Assembly (NCBI GenBank): GCA_032871835.1
Contig: CM065297.1
Span: 16,103,098-16,167,097, forward strand
Reading direction: 5' to 3'
From: Dipteronia dyeriana
Lineage: Eukaryota; Streptophyta; Magnoliopsida; Sapindales; Sapindaceae
DNA: 64,000 nucleotides
A program made the translations under genes and the position numbers. The notes under the pieces are model-generated. The model made no database searches. It saw only the letters and a program-made list of their open reading frames with translations, and was not told the origin of the DNA. Of this stretch, positions 14,741-25,325 are shown in pieces; position 1 is the stretch's first letter; each line of letters begins with the position of its first letter.

Positions 14741-15200
14741 GAGGGAATTTAATTCCCGTTGGGTATACAGATTCTGATTTTCAGTCAGATTTTGACTCCA
14801 AGAATCAACATCAAGATCTGTGTTTACTATTGAAGGAGGGGCAGTCATATGGAGGAGTATCAAGCAATCTTGTATTACCGATTCCACCATGGAAGCCGAG
14901 TATGTAGCCGCATGCGAGGCTGCTAAAGAGGCTGTCTGGCTCCACCAATTCCTGATTGATTTGGAAGTGGTTCCTGATGTGAATAAGCAGATCACTATCT
15001 ATTGTGACAATAGTGGAGCAGTGGCTAATTCAAGAGAACCAAGAAGTCATAAGAGAGGGAAACACATTAAAAAAAGTATCACCTTTAAAGGGAAATTGTG
15101 CAAAGGGGTGACATGACGATTGCCAAGATCGCGTCAGTAGAAAATCTAGCGGATCCCTTTACAAAGGCTCTTCCTCAAAAGAGTTTTGATGGGCATCTAG
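14741..15200 (+). pseudogene. copia pol: RNase H region
   Basis: An open stretch at 14820-15116 includes GGAVIWRSIKQSC, STMEAEYVAACEAAKEAVW and ITIYCDNSGAVANS, the normal copia RNase H series with its acidic residues (E in EAEY, D in CDNS). A frameshift near the start separates it from RT. The C-terminal tail (ADPFTKALP-like) survives after another frameshift at about 15150. The domain ends just before the polypurine tract. Confidence 0.82.
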
Positions 15201-15240
15201 AGAACATGGGGATGAGAGATATGACACATTTACTATAGAG

Positions 15241-15250
15241 CAAGTGGGAG
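15241..15250 (+). promoter_or_regulatory. polypurine tract
   Basis: CAAGTGGGAG lies two bases before the 3' LTR start. Such purine tracts prime plus-strand DNA synthesis; AAGTGGGAGATTGTT is common at plant copia 3' LTR borders. Confidence 0.8.
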
Positions 15251-15252
15251 AT

Positions 15253-17690
15253 TGTTAGGATTATGCTCGATAGCAAGAGTGTAATATTGTAATTAACAAT
15301 CTTTTCATATGAATAAAGTGATTTCTAGTTTAACAAATCTTATAGCATTTATAGTTTAATTATTATAATTGTCAAAAGTAAATAATCATAAGGTCAAAAG
15401 ACTATGAGAAAAGAAGAATTGATCATACATCTAGATATGTATGAGGTAGACACAATTCTTTAGTTAGTCTTGAATAATATTCAAAACTTAAGATAGAAGG
15501 TTGGGCGCATTTATCTTGTCAAAGTTGTAGATTCTCTTGCTAGCATTTGAGTGGGATCAAATGTGTTATGATGAGTCTAAAATCATCAAAGTGTGGTGTC
15601 TTTGGGCAAAAGAATCTAGTGCACTGGGTGCATTGACTAGAATCACAATGAAATACTTTATCTAGAACCGTCAATGGATAAAAGTTTTCATTTGAAGACA
15701 ATCGGAGAGTCCATCTCAATCCTGAGATAAATGATGGACTTGTGGTTGCAAGTGTTATCATTTGAGCTATCAATTACTATGATTATATAGCATAGTCTAT
15801 CCTCGATAGTTTGGTGGTAATCATTTGTTAATCGATAGAGGACTTCATTTATAGATATGGACATCGTGGCTCCATTTATTAAATTAGAGTAGAATATCAT
15901 CATATGGATGTTTTGAGGTATTGGATATTAAATCTTAACGTTAAGTTTTCAATAGTGTCTATTGAAACATGGCTTCTGGACAAGTCAAAATATCCAAGTT
16001 CAAAATGTGGTCATATGAGTAAATATTGTAACTTGGAGACCTACAGACGGTCTATGAGCTCTTGGAGATTACTAGTATTCTTCACAAGGATACACTTTCT
16101 CCAATAAGGTTGTCTAGTGTATGAATGAGTAACATCAACTTATTCTATCTTTATTTAAGAGTTCAATTTTAGTTCTTTAGTGGAATGAATTAAAATTAAA
16201 TAGATCGGACCTAAGTGAATCATTTGTTGATTGTGATTGGGTTGTGTCTATTGAAGCTTAAATTTAGATAGCCCGCCAAGATTCCCAATCCACACGAACT
16301 TGCATGGATCACTTGATATATTCTACCGGACCAATTTATGGGCCTATCTAGAATTGTATTAAGGCATGTGAACTTATTTCTTTTTGTAAGAATATGTCTA
16401 GTTCACTTGTGGACTTTTTTTATTAAGGTCCAATGGATTTAATAAAATAAGAAAAATAATATATGGCCCTTATATATGGTATGGACAGTAAGGCTATTGA
16501 AAATAGCTTAATTGTATTATTTTATTTTATTATTTAATTAAATGAAAATTAATTAATTTGTTGATTAATTAATTATTTAATTAAAAGTCAAATCTTTTTC
16601 TTAGTAGGAGATGGTCTCCTAAAACTATACTATTGTTGGTAGTATAGTTAATGTTAAAGACTATATTTGATAAGTAGATAAATAAAAGAAATTATTTATC
16701 TAATCAAATTAGGAAGTCTTTAATATGGTTAAAAATACATTATTGAGTTGGATTAGGAGTCTTGGTTGAGGATAGAATTCTTTTTTTGAAAAGGATTCTT
16801 AACCACCAAGTAAATCTACCTAAGGAAATGATTCTTAACTACCAAGTAAATCCTTCTTAGGAAAGGATTTGTGATCCTATTCTATATCATATAAAATTCG
16901 GTCAGCCCATATATATATATACAAAAGGATATAATTCCTTTAAGATAAGAATTCTTAACTACCAAATAAATCCACCTAAGGAAAGGATTCTTGACAACCA
17001 AATAAATCCTTCTTAGGAAAGGATTTATGATCCTATATATATTTGTGTGTGATTTTCGGTCAGCCCTAAGAATTCTATGATAAAAATTTCGGTCATGCCT
17101 AGGTAATTTTCAAGAGAGAATTTGGCATAGCAAGAGAGAATTTTGAGGGAGAAAAATTAGTTTTTGCTCTAGACAAAATTCAATCAACTCATAGAAAAGG
17201 GGTGTGGAATTTGGCCAAGGAGAAAAGAGAAAAAGAGAACGTTTTTGTTTTCAATAGTACACTAGTATCATTTACATCAAAAGGGTTTTGTATACAACAT
17301 TGAATCAAAGTTCACGCGAGTTTCAATCAAATTGATTGATAATTCACAAGTACTGTACGTTCTTGGATTTTTCTCTTGGAGGATATTTGTAACTAACAAA
17401 GAAAATGTTTTGCTTTGTCTCCATCCTCAGGTATACAATTTAAAGAAATGGAGCCCACACTCTAAGGTGATTCACGTTCGTGATTGGATTGGAAGATCTT
17501 ACGGAATCAATTCGGTGCTTGTTCAGTCGTCACGAGAAAAAGTACGATACTTTTATATACGTCAATTAATATAGGGTTAACGTTCTCGTTGCATAAAGGG
17601 AAAAAATTTTATTTATACGCAAACCCTAAATTTCTAATTTTCATTTTCTCACGCTTCCGTTGCGTTTTGAAACCATTTTTTTTTCCTACA
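15253..17690 (+). repeat. 3' LTR (2438 bp)
   Basis: Starts TGTTAGGATTATGCTCGATAG and ends TTTTCCTACA, next to the right target duplication GTAAG. Partner of 7970-10383. Confidence 0.9.
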
Positions 17691-18447
17691 GTAAGGATCG
17701 TTTTCAAAATTCAAGTTTGTAAGCAAGAACAATATAGTACCGTGACCCACTTTTTATAATGAGATAAGAACCAACGTTATCAAGAAACTGAAAGACGCCA
17801 CACTCAAAAACAAGATAGAAAGGTGAGTGATAAGTCAATTTTTGGAACCAAAGAGAAAAATCTCTATATTTTCCATTCGAAATCAAGTCTACCGAAAATT
17901 ACATCAATTGGTTCCTTAAAAACTAAAACCCTAATTAAAAGAAAGGTTACACACTAATCTCTTGAAAGGAAACAAGAATATTCGACCATTAAGCCCTTAC
18001 AACCAGAAAACTAAATTGGGCAATAATTTCCTTACAAACGGGAAAGACAAAAAAAAAACTAAAACAAGCAACTATTGACTTGCTCTCTATTTGGAAAGCT
18101 AAATCTGGAAACAAATCATCCTCTTAATTTAGGAAACAAATCAACTCTTATCCTTTAGAAAATAAAACAAAACAAATCAACCGAAATTGAATCTCCTCCA
18201 ACCCTTTACTGCTTACCACACGCCTAGATTGTGCCACACGCCTAAGTCTTCTCTTTTCGGTCCAATCAATTATCTTGATGACGTTAATTAAGCCTTGGTC
18301 TTCATGAGGGCTTATCTTGGATTTCAACAATCCCAAGTGTCTTAAATCAGGCCATTGAGTACTTATTTGAATCTCATAGCCCTTTCCCTTGTAATTGGCT
18401 CAACCGGAACATGCAATGGATCCCTTATTGCAACTTCCTTATTCTCA
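17691..18447 (-). repeat. gypsy fragment G2, second part: LTR and pol 3' end
   Basis: In minus sense: a pol C-terminal piece from about 18447 to 18230 (starting GATGAGAATAAGGAAGTTGC, then CCATTGCATGTTCCGGTTGAG and AAGGCTTAATTAACGTCATC), a purine stretch GGTTGGAGGAG near 18200, then the LTR down to 17691. It continues at 7969-7908 across the copia insertion. Frameshifted relative to G1. The array-side junction has the same starting word (GATGA-AAT-A) as G1 and G3. Confidence 0.7.
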
Positions 18448-18524
18448 TCACGAACACACGCACGCGCGCATGCACACACACACACGCACACTCGCATGCA
18501 TGGATGTATGCACGCACGCATTGA
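18448..18524. repeat. RYRY tetranucleotide array A3 (short)
   Basis: About 75 bp of the array motif (ACACACGCACGCGCGCATGC and similar) between two gypsy pol ends in opposite orientation: G2 leftward, G3 rightward. Confidence 0.8.
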
Positions 18525-18889
18525 TGAGAATCAAGAAGCATCACCAAAGGATCCATTGCATATTCCAGTTGGGCCAATTATAAGAGGGCAAGAGGATCAA
18601 AGAAGCATTTAATGATGGGCTGATTTTGAGTTGCTAAAGTCGAAGCTCGGCCCACATGAAGACCAAATTTGGGATGAACTTCGTGGGCCTCTATGGAAGG
18701 CGTATAAGTTTGGATTGTCTATTATAATATGTTTTCGAAATGCCCAAGACGAGCCCTACAGATGTTATGAAGACCCTATCCTCCGTAACATATTACAACA
18801 TGCCCAAATTCAGCCATATATCTTGTTGCGCGCAGACTTGAGCTGAGCAGTCCGAATTTCAACATATTTCCTACATTTTGGGCGATGTA
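18525..18889 (+). pseudogene. gypsy pol 3' end and spacer (fragment G3)
   Basis: Starts GATGAGAATCAAGAAGCATC at the array edge. It then aligns with G1 through CCATTGCATATTCCAGTTGGGCC and the GAAGACCAA region, with frameshifts, so only pieces of the polyprotein tail are readable. A stretch at about 18670-18870 has no counterpart in G1 and encodes nothing I recognise. Confidence 0.6.
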
Positions 18890-19435
18890 TGGTTGGAGGA
18901 GAATCCAATTTCAACATATTTTCTATTTCAGCATATTCCATGTTTTATTTATTTCCAAAATAAAGAGTTGATTTATTTCTTAAAATAAATGGCTGATTTG
19001 TTTCCCAAATTTAACTATCTAAATAAGGGACAAATCAACTAGTTGATAGTTTTTAGTTTTTAGTTATTTCCTAAATTTTTTTGCATTTATTTTCCTGACT
19101 GTAAGGCATCAATTGCCGAATATTTATTCCCTTTTTAGGACTTAGATATTTTAGTATAAAATGGACCAATTGATGTAATTTTCGGTAGACTTAATTTTGA
19201 ATGAAAAATAGAGAGAATTTTCTCTTTGGTTCAGAAAATTGACTTATCACTCACTTTTCTTTCTTGTTCTTGAGTGTGGCATCTTCAACCTTTCTTGATA
19301 CCATTGGTTCATATCTCAATATAGATAACGGGTCACGGTCCTATATTGTTCTTGCTTACAAACTTGAATTTAGAAAACGGTCCTTACTACCATATATTGG
19401 TTTTTGATCTCACTGTTCTTGGTGAGGTTCATATC
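18890..19435 (+). repeat. gypsy LTR (fragment G3)
   Basis: Matches G1 and reversed G2 by eye (ATGTAATTTTCGGTAGACTT, TTGAGTGTGGCATCTTCAAC, ACGGGTCACGGTC) and ends ATATCA just before a primer site. It is preceded by a pol 3' end and followed by a primer site and gag, so a single LTR is shared between two partial elements. That layout is what recombination between LTRs of tandem elements produces. The left boundary is approximate. Confidence 0.7.
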
Positions 19436-19438
19436 AGT

Positions 19439-19450
19439 TGGTATCAAAGC
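19439..19450 (+). promoter_or_regulatory. primer binding site
   Basis: TGGTATCAAAGC, three bases after the LTR end ATATCA. Initiator-tRNA-Met type with one mismatch to TGGTATCAGAGC. Confidence 0.8.
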
Positions 19451-20031
19451 TTAGGTTTCTAAACTCAGGTTTAATCTATCATTGTTCTTCTTCTTCTCTG
19501 CATTCGTTTGATTAAAAAAAAACTTGACTCTGTTTGATCAAATTTGGTACAAAAAAAGGTACCAAAAGTCGTGCTTTAGTCCATTTGATCAAGGTCGGTT
19601 AAAAAAAAGAGTAAAATATATATTTTTAAACGTCGTGTAGTTGAACTTATATCAACTATTTCTATTCCTTTTCTTGATTCTATGCGTTGATATTCAAAAA
19701 GAAAAAAAAACTGGCAGTAGAATCTCGTATTTGTTATTCTTGTCCTATTGTCTTTGATACATCTTAATTCTTGAACTTCTTGTGAGTGTCCGTCTAAGTA
19801 AAAAACAAAGGCACTTAAAGAGTGAATAAAGAGTTGTAAAAGGCAAGAGAGTGTGAGCTCATCCGAGGGTAAAAGCCAAAAGAATTGAGTGAAACACGAG
19901 TGTGAGTGCCACCATCTTTGAGAGTAAACACATGAGGGAAGTTTTGTGAGGCTTACTAATTCTTGTTTGTTTTGTAGGTTTTAAATATATCACACGTTAA
20001 CAGTAAAGGTGAACCCAACGAAGCACCAGAA
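19451..20031 (+). other. gypsy leader, no gene seen
   Basis: AT-rich, with several poly-A-interrupted words (AGAAAAAAAAACTGG, GGTTAAAAAAAAGAG). Stops in all frames. It is the untranslated leader between primer site and gag. Confidence 0.6.
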
Positions 20032-20622
20032 ATGGTAGATCTCAATTTTTTGTATAAAGTCATGCGACAACACATGGCACGAATAGAGATTCAATTTGGC
20101 GGGGTGAATGATAGGTTGGAAAAGTGGAGTCTAGTTCATAAAGGGAGCAACCATTCATGGCTCCTAATGTGGAACAAAGAGAAAGGAACCCACCTAGGGA
20201 TGATTATGAAGACGATTATGGGAATGACCTAGAGGAGGATGATCGCATGTCTAATGTGGGTACGGACAAATTTAGGCATGGAATGGGAGGTAGAGGAGTT
20301 AGGTATGGGAATAGAGGAGATAGGTATGGAGAGAGGGTTGATAATAATTTGGGTAGTATAAAGGTGAAGATCCCGACTTTCCATGGTAAAACTGATCCCA
20401 AAGCTTATTTGAAGTGGAAGAAAATAATAGAATTAGTGTTTGACTATCATGACTATTCTGAATTGAAGAAGGTGAAGTTGGATGCCATAGAATTCACTAA
20501 TTATGGTATCGTTTGGTGGGATCAATTGATTATGAGTAGGAGACAGAATGGAGAAAGACCTATTAAGACTTGGGAGGAGATGAAAGCTCTCATAAGGAAG
20601 CATTTCATTCTGAATCACGGAA
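20032..20622 (+). pseudogene. gypsy gag, N-terminal part, broken by array A4
   Basis: The likely start at 20032 (MVDLNFLYKVMRQHMARIE) runs into a frameshift near 20150. The main frame continues from there to the array (VEQRERNPPRDDYEDD ...). The capsid stretch IPTFHGKTDPKAYLKW, then IELVFDYHDYSE, KKVKLDAIEFTNYGIVWWDQL and TWEEMKALIRKHF, is the retrotransposon gag (PF03732-type) pattern of plant gypsy elements. In relatives the next residues continue the capsid and then a zinc knuckle. Here the frame turns into the array after RKHFILN, so the zinc knuckle and all of pol are absent. Confidence 0.82.
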
Positions 20623-22352
20623 GCACACACTCACACACGGAAGCACGCATGTAGGCACGCACACATGAACACACGCACGCTCGCATGCACGCACGCACGC
20701 ACGCACTTACTCTCGTATGCAGGTAAGCATGCACGCACGCACGCTCGTAAGCACGTAAGTTCGTACGCATGCACACTCGCACGTACGTATGCTCGGATAC
20801 ATGTATATATGCACGATTTCAAGCTCGTACCCATGCACTCACGCACGTATGCACTAAAGCATGCACGCACGCAGTCATGCACGCACTCACGCACACACTC
20901 ACGCATGCATGCATAAACTGAAGGATGTACGCACTCACTGACACACTCAGGCACATACTCAAGCACACATTCATGCATGTAGGCAAACACTGACGAACGC
21001 CCTAACAGGCGCACACACTCACGCACTCAAACAGGCACTGACTGAAGGACACACGCACGATGACACGGATGAACGTACGCACATACTCATGGACGCATGC
21101 AAGGATGCACAAACGTACGCATGTACGCACGAACGCACATGTGCACGTACGCACACAAGCACTCATACATGCATCGACGGATGCACACACACATGAACAC
21201 ATGCACGCACACACAAACGCATGCATGCACACATGCACGAACGCTAGCACGCATGCACGCACGCACGCATGCACACATACACTAACGTTTGAATGCACGA
21301 TGCACAAAAGCATGCACGTACTTGCTGACGGACAGACGGACACACACACGCACTCACGCACAGATGCATGCAAACACACACACATGCACGAATACAGGCA
21401 CTCACGCACTAACACTCATATTCACTCACACATGAATGCATGTATGCACTCACTCACGAATGCACGTACGTATACATGCACACACCCACGCACGTACGTA
21501 CAAGCGCATATAGGTATGCAAGAAAGCATGCACGCATGCAAGAAAGCATGCACGCATGCACGAACGCACACACTCATGTTTACACTGATGCACATACGCA
21601 CGCATGCACGTATGCACACACTAACGAGTGCACACACTCAAGTACGGATGCACGAACACATGTACGTAAACACAAATGTTTGTAGGCATGCACACATACA
21701 GGAATACACGCACTCATGCACTCACACACGCACGTATGTATGGACGCACACACAGACGCACGCACTCACGGATGCACTGATGCAAGCACGTAAGCATACA
21801 TACACGTACGCATGCATGCACGGACTCTTACAAGCATGAACGCAGATACGCACACATGCTTATACATGCGCATAAATGCATGCATGAACGCACGTATGCA
21901 CAGACGCGCGCACTCACCTATGCACTCACGTATGGATTCATGCACGGATGCACTCAAGCACTCATGCACGCACGCATGCACTCACTCACGCACGCACTGA
22001 GGCACGTAATCACACACTCGTGCACGCAATCACCCACTCATGCATGAACGCACTCATACTCGCACTCATGCATAAAATGTATGCACGCACACAAGTACAA
22101 ACGCGTACACGTACGCACGCATGTACGCACGCACGTACTCACGCACGAACATATGTATGCACGCACATACTCATGCACGTAAGCACACACGTACAAATGC
22201 ATGAATGCACGCACGCACGCTCTCATGCACTCACACACGCACGCGCAGACATATGAACGGATGAACGCACAAAAAGCATGAAATGACACATGTACACAGA
22301 TTCGCATCCACGCAAGTACGTATGCATGCATGCACGCACGCTTACACCCTCG
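20623..22352. repeat. RYRY tetranucleotide array A4
   Basis: About 1.7 kb of the same 4-bp unit class as A1, directly joined to gypsy gag on the left and copia gag on the right. A tandem copy of about 20 bp (CATGCACGCATGCAAGAAAG twice, near 21516-21555) shows local unit duplication. Long open frames on both strands (up to 259 codons) follow from the stop-free repeat and carry no domain. Confidence 0.93.
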
Positions 22353-23330
22353 TGTGAAAGGTACGTCAATTCGGGAACATATCCTGAGCATGATGTCCTA
22401 CTTCAAACCGGTCGAAGTCAATGGCAGAGCCATTGACGAAACCAGTCAAGTGAGTATCATACTAACTACTCTTTCGAAGAGTTTTGATCAGTTTAAGAGC
22501 AACTACTGGATGAACAAGTTAAACTTCAGTCCTACATAGTTGCTCAATGAGCTTAATACCTTTGAGTTTTGACTAAGGACAACAAGGGTAAGACTGATGA
22601 GGCAAATGTTGCCGAACCATCTTCCTCCTCAAATAATAAAAAGAGGAAAAGGTCTACTGGAATGACAAAGGGTAAGCCAAAACCCAAGAAAGCCTAAAAC
22701 AAAAAGAAGGCTGCCTCCACCGACCAAGGCAAGGGAAAATGTTTCCATTGCGACAAGGTCAGGCACTGGAAGAGGAACTGTCCTCAATATTTGGAGGAAG
22801 TAGACAAGAAGAGGAAAACGAAAGGTAAAAATGATTTACTTGATCATGAATCTTGTTTAGTGGAAGATGATTCTTTACCTTGGAAAGATGATTCTTTACC
22901 TTGGAAAGATTATTCTTTACCTTGGATAGTTGATTCGGGGGCCACTAACCATGTTTGTTCTCATTTGCAGTAGACTAATTCTTAAACATAGTTAGAAGAG
23001 GGAGCATTCTCAATACGTGTGGGGTCGGGGGATGTCGTATCAACCAAAGCAGTGGGAGCAATAAGATTGCAATTTTATAATAATAATAGTTTTTTATTAT
23101 TGAACAATATTTTTTATATTCTTGAATTTACACGGAATTTGATTTCCGCTTATAAGTTGTTAGAACAAAAATATTCAGTTTCTTTTAATAATAAGTCTGT
23201 TATTATTGGAAAGAATTGTCTGAATATTTGTTCAAAAATTAATGAAAATAATTTGTATGTGTTAAGACCGTTAATACATACAAATTTTCATATTTTTATT
23301 GGATCTCCGAGATTTCTTGGTTAAACAGTT
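22353..23330 (+). pseudogene. copia gag-protease remnant
   Basis: Different from the 7970 family. Order: a gag capsid piece (MMSYFKPVEVNGRAIDE, then ILTTLSKSFDQFKSNY); stops; a lysine-rich linker; an intact zinc knuckle CFHCDKVRHWKRNC (C-x2-C-x4-H-x4-C, near 22740); three tandem 21-bp units encoding DDSLPWK-like peptides; the aspartic protease motif WIVDSGATNHVC near 22927; and a pre-integrase-like FTRNLISAYKLLEQKYS near 23130. At least four in-frame stops. No integrase or RT follows. The left edge is array A4. Confidence 0.82.
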
Positions 23331-24020
23331 CCTGCAACAATTTCTTCGTTGTCTCGTGTTGATTTTGGTTCAAAATGGCATCATGGTAAACCAAAAATAA
23401 GAGAGCAAAATGGAAGAGAGAAAGAGAAAGAGAAAAGAGAGAAAGAGAGAACAAAGGAAGAGATGGAAAATAACCCTAAGGGTATTTTGATCATTATTTG
23501 GTTATTTTTAAATATATTTTGGAAGATTTGGCTAAATATGGCTTTATTTTTAAAATAAGGTTAAAATTGAATTTTGATTTCAAAATATAGTTAGTTTTGA
23601 AAAATATCTTTATTTTTATTTGGTATAGAATTATTATTTTACTTGATATCATTTTATGTTTGATTAATATATTTTATATTTAAATTTTTTTTGTTTCATA
23701 ATTTAGATAAATAAAATTTATTGAAATTGAAAATAATATATAAAACGGTATAATACTCCCGCAACAAAGCATAGCCATTTTACTAGTATATACTATAAAG
23801 AATATGTGAAACATTAAAGGAAAAATCAAAACAGTCCCGTCTCACATCTTTAGCAAGTGAGTTCTATGACTTTTGATATGTATTGGTCTTCCTTAACTAG
23901 GTAGAAGCATTTTGGGCAATATATGGATAATACTTGTGTAAAATGAACAATATTTACTTAATGAACTTATTATTTTATAAAAACAATATTACTTTTTTTA
24001 TCTTTCACAATTACTTAGAA
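23331..24020. other. AT-rich spacer, nothing recognised
   Basis: A GAGA-rich stretch (about 23400-23465) encodes a Lys/Glu-rich open frame without features. The remainder is A/T-rich with no gene, LTR or repeat structure that I can support. Confidence 0.5.
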
Positions 24021-24024
24021 TTTA

Positions 24025-24290
24025 AAGTCACATCACCTCTTAGTAGAGATGATTGTGCATCTCCCTTTCATACCAAGTGGTCAGGGATTCGAGTCTTACC
24101 ATACGCATTTTACAAACATATGTGAGGATTTTTCTCTCGATTTGTGAGAACAACCCTCTCTCTGATTGTGAGAGTTGTAGTCCATATATAATCTCTTCCC
24201 GATGGTATGAATAGTATTCTGAACTGTGTTTGTAGAGTTTAATTAATCTTGACAGGTCTCGACAGTAGTTATATTTCGGAAAAAAAAAAT
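24025..24290 (+). mobile_element. possible tRNA-derived SINE
   Basis: Contains an RNA polymerase III B-box-like word GGATTCGAGTC (24085-24095; consensus GGTTCGANNCC) preceded by CCAAGTGGTC, a context common in plant SINEs. It ends near an A-rich run (GGAAAAAAAAAATGAAGG, about 24279-24296). The A box is weak and no flanking duplication was established. Confidence 0.4.
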
Positions 24291-24425
24291 GAAGGAAGAG
24301 AGACAAATCTCAAACTCATAGGTCAACCTCATCTTATCAACATAATACATGTTTGTGTTAAACGAATTTGGATTTGCTTGACTTATTTCTAATCTGAATT
24401 CCTAAAAGTAAAACCATGAGTTATG

Positions 24426-25325
24426 CTCAGTTTGGCATTGCTTCCCCAACTGCTTTTTGGGGTCAAAAGTGATTCCGAACTAAAGATAAGGTGTTTGGTA
24501 AACTCGTGAGAAAATGCTTTTGGTCACTTTTAGCTTTTCCTAACTGAGTTTTTGAGAAACTACAAGTACATGCTTTTGGATTTTAGCTTCTGTTTTTAGA
24601 AAACACGCTACAGTGATATTAAATGAAATTTTACCAACTTTCCAACTTTGTCCTTGCCTTTAACGAAATTTACCAAAAGTACGAAAAAATTCATATAATA
24701 TGTTCCATAGTGTTATGTTTGATAGTTTTCGTTTATATAATATATCATTTTGGATTTGTATAATTTATTTAAAATTTCCAATTATATTTGTTTGGTATAT
24801 TGTACAAAATTATACCATAATTGTACCATAATTATACCATATAAAATTATATCATAACTGTACAAAATTGTTTGGGCTTACATTGTTGTATAAAAAAATT
24901 GATGTCATAACTGTACCAAAAAAAGGGGGCTAATTAATTCAATAAAGTATAATAAAAAATAAATAAATAAATAAATTAGAATAAAAAAGAAATAAACAAA
25001 TGAGACTAATTAATTCAATAAAGTATAATAAAAAATTAGGTTAATTAATTCAATTAATTACCATAATTATATAACACTTAACACTAAGCACAAATAAACA
25101 AGAAAAATGTAAATTATAGCATCATTTAGATGTCTATATCCTTTTAGTAATTTTACTTACAACATTTTTTACTTCAGTTTACAAAACACATTGAAATTGT
25201 TTTTAGTTCTCACAACACTTTTAAAAATCAGTTTACCAAATACTCAACTGATTCTTTCCACAGCAATTCTCCCCATAGCAATTCCAAAAGCACCCACAAC
25301 ACAGCAATACCAAACTAGACCTTAG
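24426..25325. mobile_element. foldback/MITE-like element with imperfect inverted ends
   Basis: The left end reads CAGTTTGGCATTGC... and the right end, reverse-complemented, TAGTTTGGTATTGC.... Both continue into G/T-rich words (CTTTTTGGGG and GTGCTTTTGG). Such ends, starting near (C/T)AGTTTGGYATTGC, are common in plant hAT-like miniature elements. The interior is AT-rich with short repeated words (ATTATACCATA, AATAAATAAATAAAT) and no gene. No clear 8-bp target duplication was found. Confidence 0.5.

Larger units (their letters stand above)
7970..17690 (+). mobile_element. complete Ty1/copia LTR retrotransposon with perfect target duplication
   Basis: A 9.7-kb element with two LTRs (7970-10383 and 15253-17690), a primer site, leader, decayed gag, a pol with integrase, RT and RNase H in that order (copia order), and a polypurine tract. 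The flanking 5-mers are identical: GTAAG at 7965-7969 and 17691-17695. It inserted into the minus-strand gypsy LTR G2, since joining 7969 to 17696 restores the sequence seen at about 19300-19435 on the other strand. The LTRs look close to each other, but pol has many stops and frameshifts and the protease motif is missing, so it was probably mobilised by enzymes from another copy. Confidence 0.93.

Noticed and set aside
5209..22352. CRISPR-like or telomere-like array
   Set aside because: There are no constant repeats with unique spacers, and the unit is not the plant telomere heptamer. The host is eukaryotic.
20631..22391. Similar repeat-derived frames in array A4, some resembling toxin- or metallothionein-like Cys-rich peptides
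   Set aside because: Same cause. Cysteine spacing simply follows the 12-bp reading of the 4-bp unit.
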